From contig DAOQAG010000015.1 in assembly GCA_035353815.1 (NCBI GenBank), forward strand, positions 17,024 to 81,023: a DNA stretch of 64,000 nucleotides, written 5' to 3'. Positions 24,803 to 33,257 of the stretch are shown piece after piece. This DNA comes from JAKPUX01 sp035353815 (GTDB lineage Bacteria > Zhuqueibacterota > Zhuqueibacteria > Residuimicrobiales > Residuimicrobiaceae). How positions within the stretch are numbered: position 1 is the stretch's first letter; every line of letters starts with the position of its first letter. The translations under genes and the position numbers were made by a program. The notes below the pieces were generated by a model. The model saw only the letters and a list, made by a program, of their open reading frames with translations, was not told the origin of the DNA and did not search any database.

Positions 24803-25672
24803 ATGTCTTCTTCCCTGCGTCATTATTCCGCCTATGCCAAGATCAACCTCGGCCTGCGCATTCTCGGCCGGCGCGAGGATGGCTATCATGAGCTGGAGAC
24901 GATCTTTCAGCAGATCAGCGTCCGCGATGTGCTGACGGTGGCCGCGCAGCCCGACGGCATCGTCGTGGGCTGCTCCGATCCCGCCATCCCGGTGGACGAG
25001 GGCAATCTCGCCTGGCGCGCGGCGGCGCTGCTGCGCCAGCGCGCCGGCGTGACCCGGGGCTGCAACATCCAGATCCAGAAAAACATCCCGGTCGGGGCAG
25101 GACTGGGCGGCGGCAGCAGCGATGCCGCGACCACCCTGATGGCCCTCAACCGCATCTGGGAGCTGCACTGGCCGCTGCCGCAGCTCATGCCCCTGGCGGC
25201 GGAACTCGGCTCGGATGTCCCTTTTTTCCTGCTCGGCGGCAGCGCCCTCGGCCGCGGCCGCGGCGAGATCCTCACCCCGCTGCAGATCCCGCAGGAGTGG
25301 TGGGGGGTGCTGCTTTACCCCAATCTCCCCATTTCCACGCGCTGGGTCTATGAAAACGCTACTTTTAACTTGACAAAATCGTTAAAAAACAGTAAATTTT
25401 ATAGCTTGACCAGTTTCGCTGAGCGACTTTCCGACTGGGACCTCCATCTTGCCAACGACCTTGAACCTGTTGTTTTCAATAGATATCCACACTTGATGGA
25501 ACTGGTGGAAGGATTCAGGCGGAAGGGGGCATTTTATGCCCGGATGTCGGGCAGCGGTTCAGCCCTCTTCGGCTTGTTTCTGGACAAGAGCGACGCCTTG
25601 AATGCCCTGGCGGGAACCCGGCAGGAGCATACGACATTCCTCTTTCACCCGATCGCCCCCCGGGAAGAGTAA
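24803..25672 (+). CDS. ispE: 4-diphosphocytidyl-2-C-methyl-D-erythritol kinase
   Basis: 289 residues from the ATG at 24803; in-frame ATGs at 24764 and 24776 are at or next to the predicted transcription start. IspE phosphorylates CDP-methylerythritol in the non-mevalonate isoprenoid pathway. GHMP-kinase features: YAKINLGLRILGRREDGYHE at the N-terminus (the K-N-L and D-G-Y-H catalytic region), the ATP loop VGAGLGGGSSDAATTLMALN, and the C-terminal MSGSGSALFGLF. It precedes tRNA-Gln and prs, a combination found in many bacteria. A short AT-rich patch near 25,360-25,410 is unlike its surroundings but stays in frame. Confidence 0.94.
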   Translation: MSSSLRHYSAYAKINLGLRILGRREDGYHELETIFQQISVRDVLTVAAQPDGIVVGCSDPAIPVDEGNLAWRAAALLRQRAGVTRGCNIQIQKNIPVGAGLGGGSSDAATTLMALNRIWELHWPLPQLMPLAAELGSDVPFFLLGGSALGRGRGEILTPLQIPQEWWGVLLYPNLPISTRWVYENATFNLTKSLKNSKFYSLTSFAERLSDWDLHLANDLEPVVFNRYPHLMELVEGFRRKGAFYARMSGSGSALFGLFLDKSDALNALAGTRQEHTTFLFHPIAPREE

Positions 25673-25698
25673 GGCGCAGCACACCTGGCAGTTTCTCT

Positions 25699-25770
25699 TG
25701 GGGCGTCGTCAAGCGGTAAGACACGGGATTTTGGATCCCGCATGCGGAGGTTCGAATCCTCCCGCCCCAG
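25699..25770 (+). tRNA. tRNA-Gln (anticodon UUG)
   Basis: Complete cloverleaf: acceptor TGGGGCG (25699-25705) pairs with CGCCCCA (25763-25769), discriminator G; anticodon arm CGGGA-TTTTGGA-TCCCG gives anticodon TTG; T arm GGAGG-TTCGAAT-CCTCC. The genome sequence continues CCCTT, so the 3' CCA is not encoded and must be added. It lies between ispE and prs on the same strand. Confidence 0.97.
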
Positions 25771-25868
25771 CCCTTGCAAAAGGGACGGAAATGGCGAAAA
25801 TCTCCTCGGGTTTTCGTCCTTTTTTTATTTCCGCCCCCTCAGTCCGGCTTCACAACAGAAAGCAGTAC

Positions 25869-26831
<963 letters not shown>

Positions 26832-26877
26832 ATAATTCGTTTGGTTTTGGTATAGCGCAAAAGACTGGAGAATCCTG

Positions 26878-27519
26878 ATGTCTGCTCATCTGCTCGAATT
26901 GACCGTCCGCGAAATGCACGGCACCCAGCAAGCCAAAAAGATCCGGCAAGCCGGCGAAGTGCCCGGTATATTTTACTTTCACGGCAAGGAATCCGTTCCC
27001 TTCTCGGTGAACGCCAAGGCCCTGCAGACCACCCTCAGCAAAGAGGCCACCCTGCTCGACGTCCATTTCAGCTCCGGCGACAACCGCAAATGCATCGTCC
27101 GCGACATCCAGTACCACCCCATCCATCACGCGATCATCCATATCGATTTCATGGGCATCCAACTGGATGAAAAGATCACGGTCTCGGTGCCGGTCCACTT
27201 TACCGGCACCTCCACCGGCGTCAAGAATGACGGCGGCATCCTGCAGCAGGTCGTGCGCGAGCTGGAAATCGAGTGCCTGCCCGCCGACATCCCCGAAGCG
27301 ATCGAACTGGATGTCACCGCCCTCGCCATCGGCGATGCCCTGACCGTCAGCGATGTCGTGACGAAGAACTATGTCATCCTCGGTGAAGCCGACCGCACCA
27401 TCGTCACCGTCACCGCGCCGCGCGCGGTGGAAGAGGCCCCGGTCGTCGAGGCTGAGGAAGGCGCCGCCGAACCCGAGCTGGTCGGACGCAAGCCCGAGAG
27501 CGAAACTGAAGAGAAGTAG
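26878..27519 (+). CDS. rplY: 50S ribosomal protein L25/general stress protein Ctc
   Basis: 213 residues, the long TL5/Ctc form: N-terminal 5S rRNA-binding L25 domain (about 1-92, with KIRQAGEVPGIFY and CIVRDIQYHPIHHAIIHIDF) and a beta-rich C-terminal domain (about 95-185, with NDGGILQQVVRELEIECLP and DIPEAIELDVTALAIGDAL). The last 28 residues are acidic. GGAG lies 8 bases before the ATG. The prs-ctc-pth order is the classical one also found in Firmicutes. Confidence 0.95.
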   Translation: MSAHLLELTVREMHGTQQAKKIRQAGEVPGIFYFHGKESVPFSVNAKALQTTLSKEATLLDVHFSSGDNRKCIVRDIQYHPIHHAIIHIDFMGIQLDEKITVSVPVHFTGTSTGVKNDGGILQQVVRELEIECLPADIPEAIELDVTALAIGDALTVSDVVTKNYVILGEADRTIVTVTAPRAVEEAPVVEAEEGAAEPELVGRKPESETEEK

Positions 27520-27545
27520 GCCGCGGCAGCGGACGGTCGCCGGAG

Positions 27546-28118
27546 ATGCGCCGGAAATACCTGATCGCCGGACTCGGCAACCCCGGAGCCCAATATGCCC
27601 ATACGCGGCATAACCTCGGCTTCATGACCGCCGATGCCCTCGCCAGCGACCTCGGCGGCGGGTTCCGCAAAAAGAACTCGGCCGCGCTGATCGCCGAAAC
27701 GAACTACGCGGGCTGCGATGTGATCATCGCCAAACCCCAGCTCTTCATGAACCGCAGCGGCGAGTCGATCGCACCGCTGGTCCGCTATCTCAACATCACC
27801 CTGGAAGAGCTCCTGGTCGTGGTCGATGACGCGGACCTGCCGCTCGGCAAACTGCGCCTGCGCAAACAGGGCAGCGCCGGCGGCCATAACGGCCTCAAGT
27901 CGATCATCGCCCACCTGGATGCGAACAACTTTCCCCGGCTGCGGCTGGGCATGGGCCGGCCCGATGATCCCGGTGCCATGATCGATCACGTGCTCTCCGA
28001 TTTCAGCCGCGGCGAACGCCCGGTCGTCCAGGAAAGCGTGCAACGCGCGGTCGGAATCATCCGCGATTATATCGAATACGGCATCGATCAGGCCATGAAC
28101 CGCTGCAATGCCGATTGA
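27546..28118 (+). CDS. pth: Peptidyl-tRNA hydrolase
   Basis: 190 residues. Releases peptides from peptidyl-tRNAs that dropped off the ribosome. Catalytic region: LIAGLGNPGAQYAHTRHNLG with the general-base His in TRHN, KPQLFMNRSGES with the substrate Asn, DDADLPLGKLRLRKQGSAGG and GHNGLKSII. Lies 26 bases after rplY and ahead of rpsF. Confidence 0.96.
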   Translation: MRRKYLIAGLGNPGAQYAHTRHNLGFMTADALASDLGGGFRKKNSAALIAETNYAGCDVIIAKPQLFMNRSGESIAPLVRYLNITLEELLVVVDDADLPLGKLRLRKQGSAGGHNGLKSIIAHLDANNFPRLRLGMGRPDDPGAMIDHVLSDFSRGERPVVQESVQRAVGIIRDYIEYGIDQAMNRCNAD

Positions 28119-28154
28119 GTTTCATTAACCGTTCAACAAGGTAGTTCAACCCCC

Positions 28155-28162
28155 AAAGGAGG
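28155..28162 (+). promoter_or_regulatory. rpsF: Strong ribosome binding site fixing the TTG start of rpsF
   Basis: AAAGGAGG six bases upstream of TTG at 28169. No ATG in frame is nearby and the S6 fold begins directly with RKYETIIVID, so TTG is the start. Confidence 0.85.
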
Positions 28163-28168
28163 ACTGGT

Positions 28169-28717
28169 TTGCGTAAATACGAGACCATCATTGTCATCGA
28201 CTCTCTGCTCAAACTCGAAGAGATCGAAGGCATCATCAATAAATACGAACGCTTCATCTCAGCCAACGGCGGTCAGGTGGAGACCATCGACCGCTGGGGC
28301 AAACGCCGCCTGGCCTACGAGATCAAAAAACGCCAGTACGGTTTCTACGTCATGATCCGCTTCGACGCTCCCCCGGCGATGATCAAGCAGCTCGACCGTG
28401 AGTACCGTCTCAACGAGTACCTGCTGCGCACCATGACCACCCTGATGGAAAAACGCGCCCTGAAGGCCCTGGCCAAGCAGTACGCCGCCGCACCGGCTGC
28501 GCCCGCTGCAGCGGAAGCTCCCGCCGCGCCGGCCTCCCCCGCGGAAGCCCCGGCCGAGGTCCCGGCGGAAGCCGCAGCGGAAGCTCAGCCGGAAGCCGCT
28601 GCCGAAGTTGCAGCCGAAGCCCAGCCCGAAGTTGCAGCCGAAGCCCAGCCCGAAGCCGCAGCCGAGGTCCAGCCCGAAGCCGCGGAACCGGCCCCGGGTG
28701 ATGCCGCTGCCGAATAG
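28169..28717 (+). CDS. rpsF: 30S ribosomal protein S6 with Ala/Glu/Pro-rich tail
   Basis: 182 residues, start TTG. Residues about 1-105 are a normal S6 fold (RKYETIIVIDSLL, RWGKRRLAYEIKKRQYGFYV, the RNA-binding edge). The remaining 75 residues are a low-complexity Ala/Glu/Pro/Gln tail made of near-repeats of AEAQPE(A/V)AAE; the DNA holds tandem 24-base repeats (28604-28675). C-terminal extensions on S6 are known, but this one nearly doubles the protein. First gene of the rpsF-ssb-rpsR-rplI unit. Confidence 0.95.
   Translation: MRKYETIIVIDSLLKLEEIEGIINKYERFISANGGQVETIDRWGKRRLAYEIKKRQYGFYVMIRFDAPPAMIKQLDREYRLNEYLLRTMTTLMEKRALKALAKQYAAAPAAPAAAEAPAAPASPAEAPAEVPAEAAAEAQPEAAAEVAAEAQPEVAAEAQPEAAAEVQPEAAEPAPGDAAAE
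28604..28675 (+). repeat. Tandem 24-base repeat inside the rpsF tail
   Basis: A 24-mer starting GAAGTTGCAGCCGAAGCCCA is present exactly at 28604-28627 and 28628-28651, with a degenerate third copy at 28652-28675. Each unit encodes eight residues (EVAAEAQP), so copy number can change without shifting the frame. Confidence 0.9.
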
Positions 28718-28810
28718 ATGCAGCGGCTGTTCTTTGCCAAATTAACGATCATGTGAGCCAGACCATCGCCCAATTCAAGCCCCTTGAGCACGGCTTGAGG
28801 AGTGTATGAT

Positions 28811-29317
28811 ATGCCCGATTTGAAGATGCCGGATATCAATAATGTCCTTATCGCCGGATATCTGACCAGCGATCCGGCGTTCCGCAAAACCTCGAATGGC
28901 ACACCGGTGATCAACTTTTACGTCGCCTCGAATCGCAAGTACCGGGACAATTCCGGGATCTGGCGCGAGAATATGTGCTATGTCGGCGTCGTCGCCTGGC
29001 ACCGTTTGGCCGAGGCGTGCGCCGAGATCCTGAAGAAGGGCTCTTCGATCCTCATCGATGGCGAGCTGCAGAGCCGCAACTGGCACAACGAGGACGGCAC
29101 GGCGCGCAACGTCGTCGAACTGCGCGCCCGGCGCATCCAGTTCCTCGACCGTAAAAGCGGCAAGGATGTCGAAGAGCTCGCCCAGCAGAGCAGTGATGAT
29201 ACGCCGGGCACGCCCGAGGACGACCGCGGCCGGAGCAAAACCGCTCCGGAGACGCAAGAGTTCCAGAAAATTGAACCGACAGAATTCGATTTTGGATATC
29301 AGGATTTGAACCTGTAA
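28811..29317 (+). CDS. ssb: Single-stranded DNA-binding protein
   Basis: 168 residues from the ATG at 28811, which has GAGGAG eight bases upstream; the in-frame GTG at 28802 overlaps that RBS. The OB fold covers about residues 8-110 (NNVLIAGYLTSDPAFRKTSN, TPVINFYVASNRKY, ILIDGELQSRNWHNEDGTAR). The linker is polar. The C-terminal tip ends DFGYQDLNL instead of the acidic DDDIPF/DDLPF tip that recruits partner proteins. Position between rpsF and rpsR is typical. Confidence 0.93.
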   Translation: MPDLKMPDINNVLIAGYLTSDPAFRKTSNGTPVINFYVASNRKYRDNSGIWRENMCYVGVVAWHRLAEACAEILKKGSSILIDGELQSRNWHNEDGTARNVVELRARRIQFLDRKSGKDVEELAQQSSDDTPGTPEDDRGRSKTAPETQEFQKIEPTEFDFGYQDLNL

Positions 29318-29346
29318 CCCAGCTTTAGGCCATTAAAGGAGTCACT

Positions 29347-29568
29347 ATGTTGAGAAAAAAACGAATTTGCCGCTTTTGTGAAGAAAAAGTGGATTATATC
29401 GACTACAAGGACGAAAAGCGGCTGATGCGTTTCACCACCGAACAGGGCAAGATCATTCCCCGCCGCACCTCGGGGACCTGCGCGAAGCATCAGCGCCAGC
29501 TCGTCAATGCGATCAAGAAGGCCCGCGAGATCGCTCTAATTCCCTACATCTCTGAATTGACCAAATAA
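29347..29568 (+). CDS. rpsR: 30S ribosomal protein S18
   Basis: 73 residues, normal length. RKKRICRFCEEKVDYIDYKD at the N-terminus and GKIIPRRTSGTCAKHQRQL in the centre are the S18 signature. Cys in CRFC and the later Cys/His in TCAKH form the zinc-binding (C+) type of S18. AAGGAG precedes the ATG. Confidence 0.97.
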   Translation: MLRKKRICRFCEEKVDYIDYKDEKRLMRFTTEQGKIIPRRTSGTCAKHQRQLVNAIKKAREIALIPYISELTK

Positions 29569-29581
29569 TGCGGAAATCCTC

Positions 29582-30025
29582 ATGAAGATCATTTTGAAGC
29601 AAGATATCCAGTCGCTCGGCACCGCCGGTGAGATCGTCACGGTCAAGAACGGCTATGCCCGCAACTATCTTATTCCTCAGGGGTTCGCCGCGGCGGCCAC
29701 CCCGGGCAACATGCGCGCCTGGGAAGTCGAAAGCAAGGCGTCCGCCCTGCGCCTGCAGCGCGGCATGCGCGAGGCTCAGGAGGTCGCGGCCCGGCTGGAA
29801 AAGCTCTCCCTCACCGTTTCGGTTCAGGTGGGCGAGGAAGAGAAACTCTTCGGCTCGGTCACCAGCCAGAATATCGCTGATCTGCTGACGGAAAACGGAT
29901 TCGATATCGACAAGAAGAAGATCGTCCTCGATGAGCCGATCAAGGCCCTGGGTGTGTACGATGTGCCGGTCAAGCTGCATCCGGAAGTGACCGGTATGGT
30001 CAAGGTGTGGGTTGTGCGCGAATAA
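29582..30025 (+). CDS. rplI: 50S ribosomal protein L9
   Basis: 147 residues. N-terminal domain KIILKQDIQSLGTAGEIVTV with KNGYARNYLIPQGFA (the L9 signature), a long connecting helix (about 42-75), and the C-terminal RNA-binding domain with LFGSVTSQNIADLL. Full length; 13 bases after rpsR. Confidence 0.97.
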   Translation: MKIILKQDIQSLGTAGEIVTVKNGYARNYLIPQGFAAAATPGNMRAWEVESKASALRLQRGMREAQEVAARLEKLSLTVSVQVGEEEKLFGSVTSQNIADLLTENGFDIDKKKIVLDEPIKALGVYDVPVKLHPEVTGMVKVWVVRE

Positions 30026-30052
30026 TCCGCAGTGATCGCCGCGGAGCCTGGG

Positions 30053-30763
30053 ATGGATTATTTTCAGTTACTGCTGTTGGCGCATGTTATCGGTGATTTC
30101 ACCCTGCAGACCGACACGATTTTCCGTCTGAAACAGAAATCACCCTGGGGCGTCCCCCTTCACGTCCTGATCTGTTCGCTGGTCACCGCCGCGCTGCTCC
30201 ATCCCCTGCTCGGACGCCCGGCGCTCTGGCTGGCGCTTGTTTTCATCGCCCTTGTCCACTTTACGCTCGACCGCACGAAACTCTTTCTTGCGGCTTTTCG
30301 CGCCAAAGATGGGCTGGGCTATTTTTTTACCGACCAGGCCCTGCATGTGCTTTCGCTGCTAGGGACAGCGCGTTATCTGCAGTGGGCCCTGCCGCATGAG
30401 AGCTTCTGGCTCAGCCCCGCCCTGACGGTCGATCTCACCGCCCTCGTGGTGGCCGGGTTCGCTGTCCCCCCTATCCTGAACTACATCCAGCGTGCGCTGG
30501 CTGTCCGGGGCCGGCAGGCGAGCCATCCCCCCTTTCCCTCCTTCCGCCGCCGTCTCCCCGGCATCCTGTCGCGTATGATCGCCACCGCCGGGCTCCTGCT
30601 CGGCGGCTGGTATGTGTTCCTGGTGCTGGCACTGCTCACCGCGCTGGTCGCGCCGATGACCGCCCCCGGCAAGCACAAAGGCTATCTCGCCGCCGAACTT
30701 GTCACCAGCAGCGCCGTGGTGCTCTTCGCTGCCCTCATCACCTGGTATCTGCGTCTCAGCTGA
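30053..30763 (+). CDS. DUF3307 domain membrane protein
   Basis: 236 residues from the ATG at 30053, which has GGAG seven bases upstream; an in-frame GTG at 30032 is also possible. The N-terminal half carries the DUF3307 pattern, LLLLAHVIGDFTLQTD and LVHFTLDRTK, with several membrane helices (about 5-20, 45-80, 105-125). Two more helices are near residues 185-210 and 220-235. Function of the family is unknown. It is 27 bases after rplI and converges on rsmE with only 10 bases between stops; no terminator is visible between them. Confidence 0.8.
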   Translation: MDYFQLLLLAHVIGDFTLQTDTIFRLKQKSPWGVPLHVLICSLVTAALLHPLLGRPALWLALVFIALVHFTLDRTKLFLAAFRAKDGLGYFFTDQALHVLSLLGTARYLQWALPHESFWLSPALTVDLTALVVAGFAVPPILNYIQRALAVRGRQASHPPFPSFRRRLPGILSRMIATAGLLLGGWYVFLVLALLTALVAPMTAPGKHKGYLAAELVTSSAVVLFAALITWYLRLS

Positions 30764-30773
30764 ACTCTGGTCT

Positions 30774-31502
30774 CTAGCCCAGTTCGCCCGCGGCATCGAG
30801 CAGCCGCACCGCCGCGGTCAGGGCCGCGGTTTCGCTGCGCAGCCGCCGCGGACCGAGGCTGATCGGCAGTGCCCCGGCGGTCACGGCCCGGTCCACCTCC
30901 GCCTGCGTGAATCCCGCCTCCGGTCCGATCAGCAGCGTCGCCGCCGCCCGTCCGGCCAGGGCCGCAGCCAGCTCCGTGCGCGTGACCTCGGCCTCCTCCC
31001 AGGCGATGAAGAGGGCCGCGCCGCGCGCCGCGTCGACCACCTCCGCGAAGGACCGCAGCGGCCGCACCTCGGGGGCCCGGCTCCGGCCGCACTGCTTCAT
31101 CGCCGCCCGCGCCTTCTCCTCCCAGCGCCCCGCGCGGCCGCGCGGCGCGGCCACCGTGCCCGCGGTCAGCATCGGCTGGAACACCGACACCCCGATCTCC
31201 GTCCCCTTCTCCACCACCCAGTCGAACAGCCCGCCCTTGGGCACGCCCTGCGCCAGGGTCAGCTGCAGCCGCGGCTCCCCCGCCCCCTCCTCAACCGTCT
31301 CCACCCCCACCCGCAGGCTCTTCGCCCCGATCGCCAGGATCGGGCCGGTGTAGCGCCGGCCCAAGCCGTCGACCGCGATGACCCGTTCCCCCACCTGCTT
31401 GCGCAGCACCCGCACCGCATGCTGATATTCGGCTCCGCGCAGCTCGAATCCCTGCGGACCGGCCTCCTGAGGATCCACATAGAAAAAATGGATATGCGCC
31501 AT
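30774..31502 (-). CDS. rsmE: 16S rRNA (uracil-1498-N3)-methyltransferase
   Basis: 242 residues from the ATG at 31502 (MAHIHFFYVD). N-terminal PUA-like domain, HAVRVLRKQVGERVIAVDGL, and a SPOUT domain with LLIGPEAGFTQAEVDRAV and the knot sequence SLGPRRLRSETAAL, diagnostic for RsmE. The usual GPEGG is GPEAG here. Methylates U1498 of 16S rRNA in the mature 30S subunit. Its start lies 2 bases after the stop of the Omp85-like gene, so it is probably co-transcribed with it. Confidence 0.94.
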   Translation of the reverse strand: MAHIHFFYVDPQEAGPQGFELRGAEYQHAVRVLRKQVGERVIAVDGLGRRYTGPILAIGAKSLRVGVETVEEGAGEPRLQLTLAQGVPKGGLFDWVVEKGTEIGVSVFQPMLTAGTVAAPRGRAGRWEEKARAAMKQCGRSRAPEVRPLRSFAEVVDAARGAALFIAWEEAEVTRTELAAALAGRAAATLLIGPEAGFTQAEVDRAVTAGALPISLGPRRLRSETAALTAAVRLLDAAGELG

Positions 31503-31504
31503 GG

Positions 31505-32785
31505 CTAAAACCATACCTTCATGTCAATGAGATACTCCCCGCGCCCGGAGAGATCCCAGGCGCGCTCGAATCGTATCAGCTCCACATAGGGGAGCTGCAC
31601 CGCCACACCCGCACCGAAGCCGCCGCGCCGCTGCTGCTCCCCCCGCGCCCAGCCGGATTTGGCGATCAGTCCGGTGTCATAAAACAGCGCCCCGTGCAGC
31701 GCAAAGGGGAGATTGCGCAGATAGCCGAGCCGGTCCTCCGGCACCAGATTAAAAAAGCGCGGACGGATGATCGGCCAGCGCAGCTCCGCCCCGGCCAGAA
31801 GCCGCTGCTCGCCTTCGAGCACTTCGCGGAAATGGCCGCGGATGCGTTCGCCATAGCCGAGATAGAGGAGACTGTGCACCGGCACCCGGCCGCTGCTCGC
31901 ATCGAGGCGTACCCGGCCGGCGAGGATCCCGCCCCCGGGCAAAGGCTGGTAGCGCCGCAGGTCGCAGGCGGCAAAAAGATAATCGGAGGCCGCGGCGACG
32001 CGCCGCAGGCTGACGCCGGCATCCACAAACCAGCCGTGCCGGGGATAGGCCGAATAGTCGCGGTTGTCATAGGTGAATCCGGCGGAAAACTGCGCAATAC
32101 GGTCCAGGCCCGCCGCGGAACGCGTCAGCCCCAGCTCCGGCGGCAGCCGCACCTCGCGATAGCCCGCCCCGACGCTCGCCCGGGTATAATAGCCGAAACG
32201 CTTGCTCAGGCCGAACAGCAGCCCGGCATGGCGCTCCTTGAAGCCGTTGTAGCGGGGACTGAGATTTTCGTTCCGGCTCCAGGAGGCCTGGGCGGAAAAG
32301 GCGAGGCGGTGCCGGCTGTGGATCCAGGGATTGCTATAGGTGAGATTGACGGCGGGATCGTAGCCCAGCCAGAAATTGCCGAGCAGGGTGATGTTGCGGC
32401 CGCGGAAATTCTCGTGGCGCGCGCCGGCCCCGTAGGAAAGCTTGCTCCAGTCGCGGTCGTGGATGAAGAGCAGGGGATAGGGAAAAAGATACCAGCGTTC
32501 GTTGACCAGGTAGAGCAGGGTAACGCCGTCGGCGCCGGGGAGCACCTGCAGCTCGACCCGGGTGAAGAGGCGAAGGTTCTCGATGCGCTGGCGGTCGGCT
32601 TCGGCGATGCGCGGATCGAAGGGATCGCCGGCGCGCTGCTGCATCTCGCGGACGAGGATCTCTTCGCGGGTATGGTCGTTGCCGATGAAGAGGATGGTGG
32701 CGATCAGGGCTGAATCTGCGGCCGGCGCGGGCGCGCCCTGCAGCCACAGTGCTCCCCCCAGAAGCAGCAGGCTAATCCCGGACAT
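31505..32785 (-). CDS. Omp85/BamA-like outer-membrane protein with one POTRA domain
   Basis: 426 residues. Signal peptide (ISLLLLGGALWLQGAPAPAA), then one POTRA-like domain at about 28-97 (IATILFIGNDHTREEILVRE, RIENLRLFTRVELQVLPG), then a C-terminal beta-barrel of about 320 residues with GFTYDNRDYSAYPRHGWFVD, the Omp85 strand signature, and a final aromatic residue (MKVWF). With one POTRA it is shorter than BamA and closer to small TamA- or FhaC-like transporters or to patatin-linked barrels. Cargo unknown. Its start overlaps the anti-sigma gene by 14 bases, an unusual coupling. Confidence 0.82.
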   Translation of the reverse strand: MSGISLLLLGGALWLQGAPAPAADSALIATILFIGNDHTREEILVREMQQRAGDPFDPRIAEADRQRIENLRLFTRVELQVLPGADGVTLLYLVNERWYLFPYPLLFIHDRDWSKLSYGAGARHENFRGRNITLLGNFWLGYDPAVNLTYSNPWIHSRHRLAFSAQASWSRNENLSPRYNGFKERHAGLLFGLSKRFGYYTRASVGAGYREVRLPPELGLTRSAAGLDRIAQFSAGFTYDNRDYSAYPRHGWFVDAGVSLRRVAAASDYLFAACDLRRYQPLPGGGILAGRVRLDASSGRVPVHSLLYLGYGERIRGHFREVLEGEQRLLAGAELRWPIIRPRFFNLVPEDRLGYLRNLPFALHGALFYDTGLIAKSGWARGEQQRRGGFGAGVAVQLPYVELIRFERAWDLSGRGEYLIDMKVWF

Positions 32786-33212
32786 GATTCTTTCGGGTTT
32801 TCACCAGGATGACGGTGGTCCCGCCGCCCGGTGTGAACTCATAGTCCACACTGTCCATCATCGAGCGCACGATGAAAATGCCCCGGCCATTGTCCTTGAG
32901 AAGATTCTCGGGCAGCAGGGGATCGGGCACCGCGGCGGGATTAAAACCCGTGCCCTGGTCGGTGACATGCACCTTGAGCCGGCCGGCGCTGAGGAAAAAG
33001 CGGATGTGTACCGTCTTTTTCGGATTGCTCTTGTTGCCATGATAGATCGCGTTGGCGACCATCTCGGTGACCGCGATGGCAAAGGTATCGCGCTCGTCGT
33101 CACTGAATCCCGCCAGCCCGGCCATCTCCTCGCATTTCTCCTCGACGCGCTGGATCTGATCGGGCAGACTCGGGATGATCATCTCATGCAGTTCACTGCT
33201 GTTTTCCGTCAC
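32772..33212 (-). CDS. RsbW/SpoIIAB-like serine kinase (anti-sigma factor, HATPase_c)
   Basis: 146 residues, start GTG at 33212 with GGAAGGA upstream. GHKL ATPase motifs are intact: N box AVTEMVANAIYHGN, G1 VTDQGTGFNP, G2 NGRGIFIVRSMMDSVDYEF. Such proteins bind and inhibit alternative sigma factors or phosphorylate STAS antagonists on serine. No sigma factor or STAS gene is adjacent; the only STAS gene in view is at 14903-15631. The stop codon lies inside the next gene's 5' end. Confidence 0.88.
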   Translation of the reverse strand: MTENSSELHEMIIPSLPDQIQRVEEKCEEMAGLAGFSDDERDTFAIAVTEMVANAIYHGNKSNPKKTVHIRFFLSAGRLKVHVTDQGTGFNPAAVPDPLLPENLLKDNGRGIFIVRSMMDSVDYEFTPGGGTTVILVKTRKNHVRD

Positions 33213-33257
33213 TCCAGTTCCTTCCCTGCTTCAGGCTCGTCCGCTCTTGCCGCTGCT

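Noticed and set aside
25602..25868. N-terminal extension of Prs
   Set aside because: It would translate through the tRNA-Gln gene and make the enzyme about 90 residues too long.
28604..28675. Tandem repeats considered as a CRISPR-like array
   Set aside because: The repeats are contiguous, have no spacers and encode an in-frame protein tail.
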